13,325 nucleotides of DNA from Geopsychrobacter sp. (GTDB lineage Bacteria; Desulfobacterota; Desulfuromonadia; Desulfuromonadales; Geopsychrobacteraceae), in the NCBI GenBank assembly GCA_030620915.1, contig JAUXIR010000010.1, positions 1 to 13,325 of the forward strand. Direction: 5' to 3'. Under the pieces are notes generated by a model. It was not told where the DNA came from. It did no database searches and saw only the letters and a list, made by a program, of their open reading frames with translations. The translations under genes and the position numbers were made by a program. Of this stretch, positions 1 through 7,068 are shown piece after piece. Every line of letters starts with the position of its first letter. The stretch's first letter is position 1.

Positions 1-507
1 CTCGCCAGCCGCAAGAACCTGACCGAAAGCCACTACCGCGAGCTCAATCCGGTCGATATTTCAACCATCCCCCTCGATGACGCCCTGCTCCTTGGCGACC
101 CATTGGCCAAAACCAAGGTGATCGTCTTTACCGATCCCCATTGCCCATACTGCAGCAAACTGCATCAGGAGCTTAAAAAAGCCCTCGAGACCCGACCCGA
201 TATCGCCTGGCTGATCAAACTGATGCCGATCAAGAAAGACTCGCGTGAAGCGGTGGAAACAATCCTCTGCGAAAAATCCCTTGAGCTACTCGACGCCGCC
301 TTTGCCGGCCAACAACTCGCGCCCTCAACCTGCAAGAACGAATCGATCGATCTGACCCTGCAGATCGCAGCCGGACTGGGCATTCGCAGCACCCCGACCC
401 TGATTATGCCGAATGGCCAAATCGTCCCCGGCTACAAACAACTCGACCACCTGCTGAAGGTGGTCGATGAGAATACCCCAGCGAAAGACAAGGCAAGCAA
501 AGAATAG
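1..507 (+). CDS. DsbC/DsbG-like thiol:disulfide isomerase, C-terminal part (5' end outside window)
   Basis: The reading frame is open from base 1 to a TAG at 505-507, giving 168 visible residues, so the N-terminus lies outside the window. A thioredoxin-fold catalytic domain is visible: the segment VFTDPHCPYC places the redox pair at visible residues 48 and 51 (CPYC, the DsbG-type active site; DsbC has CGYC). A cis-proline motif STPT lies at about 130-133. Two further cysteines at about 90 and 111 could form a second structural disulfide, as in DsbC. Known family members work in the periplasm, reshuffling wrong disulfides or reducing sulfenic acids, with electrons from DsbD. The signal peptide and dimerisation domain would be upstream and cannot be checked. 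A TTG at 103 could start a shorter frame, but the coding-like sequence before it argues against that. It converges on the lipid kinase gene. The family is secure; DsbC versus DsbG is not. Confidence 0.85.
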   Translation, partial: LASRKNLTESHYRELNPVDISTIPLDDALLLGDPLAKTKVIVFTDPHCPYCSKLHQELKKALETRPDIAWLIKLMPIKKDSREAVETILCEKSLELLDAAFAGQQLAPSTCKNESIDLTLQIAAGLGIRSTPTLIMPNGQIVPGYKQLDHLLKVVDENTPAKDKASKE

Positions 508-578
508 GGTCAAGGCAAGGAGTTTCCTTACTCTTTCGCCAGCTTATATTGTTGTTTTAAATGGGCTGAAAAACCGGA

Positions 579-610
579 GGGAGCATCTGGTCCATAGACC
601 AGATGCTCCC
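579..610. terminator. Bidirectional intrinsic terminator between convergent genes
   Basis: A perfect 14-bp inverted repeat (arms 579-592 and 597-610, loop CATA) sits between the stop of the plus-strand disulfide isomerase and the stop of the minus-strand lipid kinase. It is followed by TTTAA on the plus strand; on the minus strand a TTTTT tract follows after CCGG. Position and symmetry fit a shared terminator. Confidence 0.8.
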
Positions 611-627
611 TTTAACGAGGTAGGTCT

Positions 628-1500
628 TTAACCCGGGAAAACCATCTCCAGCAGACCGCTCCGGCTGCTGATGTCTAACGGCATATCACCACAGTCATCA
701 CCATCGATCTGCACCGGGGCAGCCATTCCTGAAATTTTGAACGCGGATGATTCGATGCGGCGGACATCGCCAAACAGACGGCCGCGCAACAGAATCCGCA
801 GCCAGAAGACCAAGACCGCCAGCCTGCCGGGCCTGTCGATCAGACAGGCGGTCAAGCCTGGGCGATCAAGCCCTGCGGCTGGCGCCAACGGAAAACGACC
901 GCCGTACAGGCGTATATTGCTGACAATCGCATGCCAGGCCTGCAACCTATCCCCCTCTGCGGTTTGCAACTGTAACGCAACGGGTCGATAAGCAACCAGA
1001 GCCCGCAATCCGGCGACCAGGTAGGCCAATCTCCCGGTGTGCCTTTTCAAACGAGAGCTAACGGAGCGCACCGCCGCCGCATCGTGGCCAACCCCGGCCA
1101 TCATCAGAAAGAAACCACCCTCAACCTCAGCCAGAGTTACCGGTTTTGTCTCGCCAGACAGAGCAACACGACAGGCCCCTTCCAGGGTCGAAGGGAGTCC
1201 CATTTCAAGGGCCATGACGTTAGCGGTTCCAAGGGGCAGAAATGCCAGCGCCAGGCCTCGACCGGCCAAGCCGTTAGCGACCTCATTGAGCGTGCCATCA
1301 CCCCCGGCAGCAATGATCAGATCGTAATCCGCCGGGTTGAGCCTTGCGGCCTCAACGCTGGCATCACCCCGCTTGCCGGTAAAGTACCGATCGACCTGCG
1401 CGCCGGCCTCTTCGAGAAAACGGATGGCCCTTCCAATTCGCGGTCGCGAGTCCCCGCCCGAGATTGGATTCGCTATCAATTTGATTCGTTTGCGCATCAT
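628..1500 (-). CDS. Diacylglycerol kinase family lipid kinase (YegS/BmrU type)
   Basis: The 290-residue product has the family's usual length. It shows the N-terminal nucleotide-binding motif NPISGG (residues 11-16), the hallmark GGDGT loop (66-70) followed by LNEVANG, and the PLGTAN motif (89-94). These soluble kinases use ATP to phosphorylate diacylglycerol or a related lipid; the exact substrate cannot be read from sequence. A role in recycling diacylglycerol into phosphatidic acid would suit the phospholipid genes nearby (pssA, psd, cdsA), which is inference. ATG at 1500 or the next codon, 1497, puts MRKRIKLIANP at the N-terminus, as usual for the family; an upstream TTG at 1509 is less likely. 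No Shine-Dalgarno sequence is visible, and a strong hairpin ends 13 nt before the start. It follows leuD by 72 nt, so it may be read through from the leu operon. Confidence 0.88.
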   Translation of the reverse strand: MMRKRIKLIANPISGGDSRPRIGRAIRFLEEAGAQVDRYFTGKRGDASVEAARLNPADYDLIIAAGGDGTLNEVANGLAGRGLALAFLPLGTANVMALEMGLPSTLEGACRVALSGETKPVTLAEVEGGFFLMMAGVGHDAAAVRSVSSRLKRHTGRLAYLVAGLRALVAYRPVALQLQTAEGDRLQAWHAIVSNIRLYGGRFPLAPAAGLDRPGLTACLIDRPGRLAVLVFWLRILLRGRLFGDVRRIESSAFKISGMAAPVQIDGDDCGDMPLDISSRSGLLEMVFPG

Positions 1501-1513
1501 AAGTACCAAAGCA

Positions 1514-1547
1514 GACAGGGCACCCCCTGGTCAAGAGGTGCCCTGTC
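1514..1547 (-). terminator. Hairpin after leuD, probable terminator or attenuator before the lipid kinase
   Basis: A perfect 11-bp inverted repeat (arms 1514-1524 and 1537-1547, 12-nt loop) lies between the leuD stop and the lipid kinase start. On the minus strand the stem is followed by TGCTTTGG, a poor U tract, so termination may be partial or the hairpin may instead mark an mRNA end or affect kinase translation. Confidence 0.55.
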
Positions 1548-1572
1548 ATTCGGCTAATTTTAATTGTTGATT

Positions 1573-2109
1573 TTAGTAACGGGCATCGGCAAATTCAACC
1601 CAACCACCGGCAGCAACCAGCGCCTTGTCGAAGGGACTGACCTCAAAGTCAAAATCGAGGGTCTTGCCGTTTGCCGTAGCGGTAATCTTTTGCGCCTCAA
1701 CATCGACAGCGATATTGATCACACCTTCACCATCCAGGGCAATGATCTGGTCGATATCGTCCTTCGGCAGTTCAATTGCCAACATTCCGCAATTAAACAT
1801 GTTCTGACGAAAAATCCGTGCATAGCTTTCAGCAATCACCGTATGCACCCCGTTGACCTCGAACACCCAGGGCGCATGCTCGCGTGAAGAGCCGCAGCCA
1901 AAATTGGCGCGGGTCACCACTACGCTCGCATTTTTGAGTTTGTCACCCCTGGGATCAAAACCATCCAGCTTGAGATCTTCGAGGATATAAGGGGTCAGCG
2001 CCTCCTTAGTGACCTCAGTCAGGTACTTGGCCGGGATAATCTCATCGGTATTGATATCGGCACGGTCGAGAACGATCGCCGAGCCGCCAAAACTTTTCTT
2101 GCTGCTCAT
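1573..2109 (-). CDS. leuD: 3-isopropylmalate dehydratase small subunit
   Basis: The 178-residue protein is the swivel-domain subunit that pairs with LeuC to isomerise 2-isopropylmalate to 3-isopropylmalate in leucine synthesis. Family landmarks are visible: DRADINTDEIIPAKYL near the N-terminus (15-30), the active-site block GCGSSREHAPW (71-81), and AESYARIFRQNMFNCG (93-108). The start is ATG at 2109, with AAGGAG 9 nt upstream. It begins 21 nt after the leuC stop, so co-translation in a leuA-leuC-leuD operon is expected. The gene is intact. The related aconitase-family member with similar small subunits, homoaconitase, is less likely because leuA is in the same operon. Confidence 0.95.
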   Translation of the reverse strand: MSSKKSFGGSAIVLDRADINTDEIIPAKYLTEVTKEALTPYILEDLKLDGFDPRGDKLKNASVVVTRANFGCGSSREHAPWVFEVNGVHTVIAESYARIFRQNMFNCGMLAIELPKDDIDQIIALDGEGVINIAVDVEAQKITATANGKTLDFDFEVSPFDKALVAAGGWVEFADARY

Positions 2110-2130
2110 ATTTCCAGTCTCCTTCTCGAC

Positions 2131-3411
2131 CTACAGGGTCCGTGCGTCGGTGATCACACCGGTAATAGCGCATGCCGCAGCGGTAGCCGGGCTCATCAGG
2201 TGAACCATCCCACCCTTGCCCATACGGCCGTTAAAGTTGCGGTTACTTGTCGAAGCGCAGACTTCACCTTCTGCCAGAACCCCGCTGCTCATGCCCAGAC
2301 AGGCGCCACAGGTTGGATTGGTCACACAGAAGCCGGCATCCATAAAGATCTGGATGATCCCTTCTGCCATGGCATCACTGAAAATTTTGGGCGTTGCCGG
2401 TGAAACAATGCCACGCACCCTGTCAGCAACCTTCTTGCCTTTGAGCACAGCCGCCGCTTCACGAAGATCTTCGATTCGACCGTTGGTGCAGGTGCCGATA
2501 TAGACCTGATCGATGCGCGTGCCGACCAACTCGGCGACCGGCTTAACGCAATCAGGCTTGAAATCAAAGGTGACCTGCGGCGCAAGGTTCGAGACATCAA
2601 AGTCGAGCACCTTATCGTAGCTGGCGTCCGCATCCGAAACCCACTTGCCATAGTCGGCAAGTGCGGCCTCTTTGCTGCCGAATTCGGCTTCGATAAAGGG
2701 CCAGAGATAATCGACGGTGGTCATATCAGGCATACAGACGCCACAGGTCCCACCGGCTTCGATCGCCATATTACACAGAGTCATCCGCGCCTCCATGCTC
2801 ATTGCATCGACCACCGGCCCACGGAACTCGAGGATTCGATCAGTCGCCCCGTTCACCCCGAGATGCCCAATCACATGCAGGATAACATCCTTGGCGACAA
2901 CACCCTGAGGCAGGCTGCCATTGATATTGATGCGGATCGTGGCAGGCTCACGAAAGGCACAGACCCCCTTTAAAATGCCGACTTCGAGATCGGTGGTTCC
3001 GACTCCGGCGGCAAAGGCCCCGAATGCACCGTGGGTACAGGTATGACTGTCACCCATAATCACGGTGAAACCAGGCCGGATATAGCCCTTTTCGGGAAAG
3101 AGTGCATGGCAGACCCCGTTATGGCCGACATCGAAGAAATCGGGGAGCTCATGACGCCGCGCCCAATCACGCAAAATCTTGGCCTGAGTCGCGGTCTTGC
3201 TATCCTTCGAAGGGGTGACATGATCGATAACGGCCTTGATCTTGTCACGGTCGAAGACCCGGTCCTTGCCACGCCAAACCAGATCGGCAATCGCTACCGG
3301 AGTGGTAATCTCGTGACAAAGCACTCGGTCAAGGCTGAGCACGCGAGTCCCTGCGAAAGGCTCATCCCGCAGGTGCGCAGCAAAAATCTTTTCAGCAATG
3401 GTCTTACCCAT
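2131..3411 (-). CDS. leuC: 3-isopropylmalate dehydratase large subunit
   Basis: The 426-residue product is an aconitase-superfamily protein carrying the 4Fe-4S cluster of isopropylmalate isomerase. The three cluster-binding cysteines are visible: C308 in YIGTCTNGR and C368/C371 in NPTCGACLG. The motif GDSHTCTHGAFGAFAAGVGTTD (120-141) and the substrate-binding RNFNGRMG block (391-398) are also present. The length matches the shorter, archaeal-like LeuC subgroup (about 420 residues) rather than the roughly 466-residue enterobacterial form. The start is ATG at 3411 with AAGGAG 5 nt upstream. It lies 30 nt after the leuA stop and 21 nt before leuD. No leuB is in the window, so the next enzyme of the pathway must be encoded elsewhere. 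Confidence 0.96.
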   Translation of the reverse strand: MGKTIAEKIFAAHLRDEPFAGTRVLSLDRVLCHEITTPVAIADLVWRGKDRVFDRDKIKAVIDHVTPSKDSKTATQAKILRDWARRHELPDFFDVGHNGVCHALFPEKGYIRPGFTVIMGDSHTCTHGAFGAFAAGVGTTDLEVGILKGVCAFREPATIRININGSLPQGVVAKDVILHVIGHLGVNGATDRILEFRGPVVDAMSMEARMTLCNMAIEAGGTCGVCMPDMTTVDYLWPFIEAEFGSKEAALADYGKWVSDADASYDKVLDFDVSNLAPQVTFDFKPDCVKPVAELVGTRIDQVYIGTCTNGRIEDLREAAAVLKGKKVADRVRGIVSPATPKIFSDAMAEGIIQIFMDAGFCVTNPTCGACLGMSSGVLAEGEVCASTSNRNFNGRMGKGGMVHLMSPATAAACAITGVITDARTL

Positions 3412-3441
3412 AAAAACTCCTTAGTTGTCCTGGATTCCTGC

Positions 3442-4983
3442 TTATACAGGTGATTTTTTATTGATGATCGCCTTGCTGGCGATCTTGTTCAACGCATGGA
3501 TATAGGCCTTGGCACTGGCGACGATGATATCGGGATGAGCGCCGGCACCGAGAATCTCACGCCCCTCATCGGCCAGACGCACGGTGCACTCGCCCTGGGC
3601 ATCGGTACCACCGGTGATCGCACCCACCGAAAAGTTGAGCAGTTTGGCCTGGCTCTTGGTCAGCTTCTTGATCGCCTTAAAGGTCGCATCGACCGGTCCG
3701 TCGCCAATAATGGCCGTCTTCTTGACCTTGCCGGCAACCTCCATTTCGACCGTTGCGGTCGGCGCGGAGAAGGAACCGCTGCTGACATTCATCTGCAACA
3801 ATTTGAAGGTTTCAGGCACACGCAACACCTCATCGGCGACGATAGCATCAAGATCTTCGTCGAAGATCTCTTTCTTGCTGTCGGCCAGCGACTTGAAACG
3901 CACGAAGGCCTTTTCGTTCTCTTCACGGGTCAGATCGTAGCCGAGAACCTTAAGGCGATCGATGAAAGCGTGACGACCACTATGTTTACCGAGGACCAGC
4001 TTGCTCTGATTGAGACCGACCGATTCCGGGGTCATGATCTCGTAGGTCGAAGCATCCATCATCATGCCGTGCTGATGGATCCCCGCTTCATGGGCAAAGG
4101 CATTGGCGCCAACCACCGCCTTGTTCTGCTGCACCTGGATCCCGGTGATGGTCGAAAGCAGCTTGCTCGAAGGAGTGATCTGTTCGGTTGTGACATTGGT
4201 GGTGTAGTGCAGAATATCATGCCGGGTGCGCAGGGCCATGACGATCTCTTCGAGACTGCAGTTGCCGGCTCGCTCGCCGATACCGTTGACCGTACATTCG
4301 ACCTGACGTGCTCCTGCCTGGACTGCGGCCAGTGAATTGGCGACCGCCAGGCCGAGATCATTATGACAGTGAACCGAAATAATGGCCTTATCGATATTGC
4401 TGACGTTCTGCTTGAGGTAGCTGATGATATCAAAATACTCCGACGGAATCGTGTAACCGACGGTGTCAGGAATATTGACTGTGGTTGCGCCGGAGGCGAT
4501 GACCGCCTCGATGACCTGGGCCAGGAACGGCAGAGACGTGCGTACGGCATCCTCGGCGGAAAACTCGACATTCGGCGTGTAACTGGCCGCCAACTCTACG
4601 GCCTTGACCGCAGTATCCAGCACCTGCTGTTCACTCATTTTGAGCTTGTATTTCATATGGATATCGCTGGTTGCGATAAAGGTATGAATCCGGCCACGCT
4701 CTCCGGCGTATTTCAGCGCCTCCCAGGCGCGATTGATATCGAGTTCACCGGCACGCGACAAACCGGCAATCTGTGGTCCCTTGATGGTTTGAGCAATCTT
4801 CTTAACCGCCTCGAAGTCACCATCGGAAGCAATCGGAAAACCCGCCTCGATAACATCGACATTGAGACGCTCGAGTTGATGGGCAATCCGCATTTTTTCT
4901 TCAATATTCATACTGGCGCCAGGCGACTGCTCACCATCACGCAGGGTGGTATCAAAAATAATAATCTTCTCTTGGTTGGCCAT
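3442..4983 (-). CDS. leuA: 2-isopropylmalate synthase
   Basis: LeuA condenses 2-ketoisovalerate and acetyl-CoA, the committed step of leucine synthesis. The 513-residue protein has the full long-form layout. A HMGL-like TIM barrel carries TTLRDGEQSPG (12-22), the HCHNDLG metal-ligand motif (205-211) and GIGERAGN (234-241). A linker follows, then the C-terminal LeuA dimer/regulatory domain (about 375-500), which binds leucine for feedback inhibition. The start is taken as ATG at 4983 (MANQEK), with AAAGGTGA ending 5 nt upstream; an in-frame GTG at 4992 overlaps that site and is less likely. The start lies 11 nt after the stop of a 33-codon small ORF, and the Shine-Dalgarno overlaps that stop, so translational coupling is plausible. 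Transcription is controlled by the T-box leader upstream. Citramalate synthase is a relative, but the context favours LeuA. Confidence 0.95.
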   Translation of the reverse strand: MANQEKIIIFDTTLRDGEQSPGASMNIEEKMRIAHQLERLNVDVIEAGFPIASDGDFEAVKKIAQTIKGPQIAGLSRAGELDINRAWEALKYAGERGRIHTFIATSDIHMKYKLKMSEQQVLDTAVKAVELAASYTPNVEFSAEDAVRTSLPFLAQVIEAVIASGATTVNIPDTVGYTIPSEYFDIISYLKQNVSNIDKAIISVHCHNDLGLAVANSLAAVQAGARQVECTVNGIGERAGNCSLEEIVMALRTRHDILHYTTNVTTEQITPSSKLLSTITGIQVQQNKAVVGANAFAHEAGIHQHGMMMDASTYEIMTPESVGLNQSKLVLGKHSGRHAFIDRLKVLGYDLTREENEKAFVRFKSLADSKKEIFDEDLDAIVADEVLRVPETFKLLQMNVSSGSFSAPTATVEMEVAGKVKKTAIIGDGPVDATFKAIKKLTKSQAKLLNFSVGAITGGTDAQGECTVRLADEGREILGAGAHPDIIVASAKAYIHALNKIASKAIINKKSPV

Positions 4984-4994
4984 ATCATTCACCT

Positions 4995-5096
4995 TTAGTC
5001 GGTTAAATGTTTTGTTGCTTTTGCCGAGATATCGGCGGTTTCAAGCTGCTGCGCTAAAGAGCGTCTTGGCTCTAGATCACCTAGGTCAGATTCCAT
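4995..5096 (-). CDS. Small ORF (33 aa) between the T-box terminator and leuA, possible leader peptide
   Basis: The frame runs ATG 5096 to TAA 4995. It is preceded by AAGGAGGTGG (5110-5101), with GGAGG 7 nt before the ATG: the best Shine-Dalgarno sequence in the window, and clearly stronger than leuA's own. The peptide begins MESDLGDLEPRRSL, is hydrophilic and charged, and matches no family I recognise. It has five leucine codons (CTA, CTA, TTA, CTT, TTA) and none of the CTG/CTC codons that dominate the neighbouring genes; an AGA arginine codon is also present. The stop overlaps the leuA ribosome-binding site (TAAAGGTGA). Seen: a strong translation signal, rare leucine codons, tight coupling to leuA. 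Inferred: a regulatory leader peptide or translational coupler. It may equally be a non-functional remnant. Confidence 0.55.
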   Translation of the reverse strand: MESDLGDLEPRRSLAQQLETADISAKATKHLTD

Positions 5097-5100
5097 GAAA

Positions 5101-5110
5101 CCACCTCCTT
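5101..5110 (-). promoter_or_regulatory. Strong Shine-Dalgarno sequence of the leuA-leader small ORF
   Basis: AAGGAGGTGG is nearly fully complementary to the 16S rRNA 3' end and sits at ideal spacing before ATG 5096. It lies more than 100 nt from the leuA start, so it cannot serve leuA directly. It is the main reason for believing the small ORF is translated. Confidence 0.75.
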
Positions 5111-5131
5111 CCAGTATGACGTGCCGGCAAC

Positions 5132-5165
5132 AAAAAAAGCTCTCGCCCCTTGCAGGGGCGAGAGC
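5132..5165 (-). terminator. T-box intrinsic terminator of leuA
   Basis: A perfect 11-bp GC-rich stem (arms 5139-5149 and 5155-5165, loop of 5 nt) is followed on the minus strand by seven T (5138-5132). The CCCC of its upstream-complementary arm can instead pair with the AGGG of the conserved T-box sequence, so terminator and antiterminator exclude each other, as in other T-box leaders. Confidence 0.93.
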
Positions 5166-5394
5166 TTGAAGCTTCGCGGTACCACCCTGTTTCAGCCTGC
5201 AAAGAAAAACTCTGAGCAGACCCTTGATTGGCCATTTACGCTGGCTCACGGCAGACGCTAGACCTTATAAAGGCTTCACGCTTGCGGCTCCAAGGCGAGT
5301 TCAACCCTCTTCCGTACCGACTTTCAGCAACCGCCGGCTCTCTTGAACGAAAGGTGGAGTCTACTACTCCTCTTCAACGCCGTTCTAAAATGTG
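5132..5394 (-). promoter_or_regulatory. T-box riboswitch, leucine-specific, controlling leuA-leuC-leuD
   Basis: The minus-strand leader carries the diagnostic T-box sequence AGGGTGGTACCGCG (5188-5175), a Stem I with the AGTA motif (in GGAGTAGTAG) and the distal block GAGAGCCGGCGGTTGCTG, and an intrinsic terminator. The specifier region reads GAACTCGCCTTGGAG, placing a CUC leucine codon at 5299-5297, which fits leuA. The bulge UGGU would pair with an NCCA end whose discriminator base is A, as expected for tRNA-Leu. Uncharged tRNA-Leu (anticodon GAG) should stabilise the antiterminator and switch on the operon; charged tRNA lets the terminator form. T-boxes are mainly a Gram-positive device, but have been described before leuA in Geobacter relatives. 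Confidence 0.95.
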
Positions 5395-5401
5395 ATTTAT
5401 T

Positions 5402-5430
5402 ATTCAACAGTAAAGACTTCAGCCTGTCAA
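5402..5430 (-). promoter_or_regulatory. Promoter of the T-box-leuACD transcript
   Basis: A perfect -35 TTGACA (5430-5425) is followed after 17 nt by TTGAAT (5407-5402), a 4/6 match to the -10 consensus, in an AT-rich stretch. Transcription would start near 5395, at the 5' end of the T-box leader, which is where it is needed. Confidence 0.65.
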
Positions 5431-5510
5431 GTTTTGTAGAATCAAAACCACTTGGGGCCGACACCAAGCAGCAACAAACAATCCCCATGCCACACAAAGG
5501 GCCTTAACCC

Positions 5511-5551
5511 AAAAATCCCGTTAGGGCCTTTAGGCCCTAACGGGATTTTTT
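5511..5551 (-). terminator. Intrinsic terminator of psd-pssA
   Basis: An 18-bp perfect inverted repeat (arms 5511-5528 and 5533-5550, loop TTTA) lies 19 nt after the pssA stop. On the minus strand the stem ends in TTTTTGGG; the symmetry means it would also stop plus-strand transcripts. It insulates the phospholipid genes from the leuA promoter region. Confidence 0.92.
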
Positions 5552-5569
5552 AAATGACAGAACCAGATT

Positions 5570-6355
5570 TCAGAGCTTCAGATCCTCGTCTCCGACCGGG
5601 TCCATACTGTCAATGGCCTTATCTTTGCGCTTGCGCTTCAAGGTCCAGAGCGGACCGGAAATCATATAGATACAACCGATAGTGAAGAGCATGATAACCG
5701 GTTTGGCGACGATGACGATCAACAGCACGACCCCAAGCACCAGAAAGAAAAAAGGCTGGCGCTTAAATAGCTCTGGGTCCTTGAAGCTGTAGTAACTGAT
5801 GTTGCTGACCATTAAAAAGGCCAGCACATAAAGCAGCAGCATGATCGACACCTGGCGCACGGTACCGGAGCCACCCAGTTCATAGAAGAGCAGCACGCAG
5901 GTGGCGACAATACCCGCGGCCGCAGGAATCGGCAGGCCGACGAAGCGTTTCGACTCCACGGTATTGACCTGGATGTTGAAGCGCGCCAGGCGCAGGGCAC
6001 CGCAGATGACAAAAAGAAAGGCCGCCAACCAACCCAGCTTACCGAATCCACGCAGCGCCCAGGTGTACATCAACACGCCTGGAGCCACACCGAAAGCGAC
6101 CAGATCGGCCAGGGAATCGAGCTCAACCCCGAACTTACTCGTGGTACCGGTCAGGCGCGCAACCTTGCCATCGAGACCATCCAGAATGCCCGAGACCAGG
6201 ATAAACCAGGCGGCGCGTTCAAAATTGCCATCGGCCGACAGGATAATGACATAAAAGCCTGCAAACAGACTCCCGGCCGTAATCAGGTTAGGTAGCAGAT
6301 AGACGCCGCGATGGGGCGTTTCTTTTTTTTCGGTGGGCTTCACATCAGTTGTCAT
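5570..6355 (-). CDS. pssA: CDP-diacylglycerol-serine O-phosphatidyltransferase
   Basis: The 261-residue integral membrane protein makes phosphatidylserine from CDP-diacylglycerol and serine. The CDP-alcohol phosphotransferase signature is complete: DGKVAR at 62-67, then G76, D80 and D84, spaced as DGxxAR-x8-GxxxDxxxD. Several hydrophobic segments follow, two of them after residue 190, and the charged tail ends in EDLKL. The start is ATG at 6355 with GGGAG about 6 nt upstream. It overlaps the end of psd by 11 nt, so the two are translationally coupled; an upstream in-frame TTG-type start inside psd is less likely. Its substrate comes from CdsA (gene at the right edge) and its product goes to Psd. 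PgsA is a relative, but the psd neighbour and serine-type family length support PssA. Confidence 0.94.
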   Translation of the reverse strand: MTTDVKPTEKKETPHRGVYLLPNLITAGSLFAGFYVIILSADGNFERAAWFILVSGILDGLDGKVARLTGTTSKFGVELDSLADLVAFGVAPGVLMYTWALRGFGKLGWLAAFLFVICGALRLARFNIQVNTVESKRFVGLPIPAAAGIVATCVLLFYELGGSGTVRQVSIMLLLYVLAFLMVSNISYYSFKDPELFKRQPFFFLVLGVVLLIVIVAKPVIMLFTIGCIYMISGPLWTLKRKRKDKAIDSMDPVGDEDLKL

Positions 6356-6995
6356 GCAATCTCCCGAGGATCGATTCCCCAGCGATAGTCTTGTCACCTA
6401 GCGCAACCTCGACTTCACAGCTTAACGGCAGATAGACATCAACCCTGGAACCGAAACGGATCAGACCATAGCGTTGCCCGACCTTGAGCAGGTCGCCAAC
6501 GACCGGATAGGTAACAATCCGCCGTGCGATCAATCCGGCAATCTGGACAAACAGGATCTTTCGACCCTTAGCATCTTCGAGCAGAATACCGCCTTGTTCA
6601 TTGTGGTCACTGGCCTTGTCGAGGGAGGCGTTGAAAAATTCGCCGCGCCGGTAAAACATATCGACGACCTTACCGCTGAGCGGCACACGATTGACATGAA
6701 CATTGAAGACCGACATGAAGATACTGATCTTCTGCACCGGCCCTTCAAAGTAACGCTCCTCTTCGACTTGACCGACAAAGATAACTTCGCCATCAGCCGG
6801 AGCCACGACCAGATCCTCACCTGGCGGCGTATTGCGATCAGGGTTCCGGAAGAAGTAAACCGTAAACAGAGTCAGCGCAAGCAGGACCACCGCCAGCACC
6901 CCCCAGCCGAGCAGAGCAAAGACCAGGGTGACAAAAGCGAAGAGTCCGATGAAGGGGTAGCCTTCTTGGGCAACAGGCTGATTGGCATTTCGCAT
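6345..6995 (-). CDS. psd: Phosphatidylserine decarboxylase proenzyme (short form)
   Basis: Psd decarboxylates phosphatidylserine to phosphatidylethanolamine. The 216-residue protein belongs to the short (archaeal/rhizobial-like, PSD-A) subgroup rather than the roughly 300-residue E. coli type. It has two hydrophobic N-terminal segments (about 15-47), then PADGEV (66-71), and the self-cleavage site RFGSRVDVYLP with Gly182-Ser183, where the pyruvoyl group forms. H100 in FNVHVNR and the DHNEQGG block (130-136) are also family landmarks. The start is ATG at 6995; only a weak AGAGG is seen upstream. It overlaps pssA by 11 nt. It lies 143 nt downstream of ilvN, with a promoter candidate and a hairpin in the gap. 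Confidence 0.94.
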   Translation of the reverse strand: MRNANQPVAQEGYPFIGLFAFVTLVFALLGWGVLAVVLLALTLFTVYFFRNPDRNTPPGEDLVVAPADGEVIFVGQVEEERYFEGPVQKISIFMSVFNVHVNRVPLSGKVVDMFYRRGEFFNASLDKASDHNEQGGILLEDAKGRKILFVQIAGLIARRIVTYPVVGDLLKVGQRYGLIRFGSRVDVYLPLSCEVEVALGDKTIAGESILGRLHDN

Positions 6996-7021
6996 GTGAT
7001 TTAAACGCCTCTAAAAGGTAA

Positions 7022-7048
7022 GAAAGGGCAGTTTCAAACTGCCCTTTC
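7022..7048 (-). terminator. Hairpin between ilvN and psd, probable terminator/attenuator
   Basis: An 11-bp perfect stem (arms 7022-7032 and 7038-7048, loop of 5 nt) is followed on the minus strand by TTACCTTTT. It could end the ilvBN transcript, but it lies downstream of a promoter candidate at 7069-7097, so it would be in the 5' leader of psd. Its 3' end is 26 nt before the psd start. Confidence 0.6.
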
Positions 7049-7068
7049 AAGGATCAAAAAGATTGGAT

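Noticed and set aside
1039..1557. Plus-strand open frame antisense to the lipid kinase
   Set aside because: It is the complement of a well-supported gene, with no family motif and no ribosome-binding site.
3496..4335. Long plus-strand open frame (279 codons) antisense to leuA
   Set aside because: It lies entirely inside leuA, in a frame opened by leuA's codon bias; no SD, and no recognisable domain in the translation.
5097..5249. Upstream in-frame extension of the leuA-leader small ORF (open to about 5249)
   Set aside because: It runs through the T-box sequence and terminator hairpin, has no ribosome-binding site, and its sequence is explained by RNA structure. Only the part behind the strong SD is kept.
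5431..5448. 6-bp inverted repeat GTTTTG...CAAAAC just upstream of the leuA -35 box
   Set aside because: Short, AT-rich and likely by chance; the T-box already explains leucine control. It could be an operator only if conserved.
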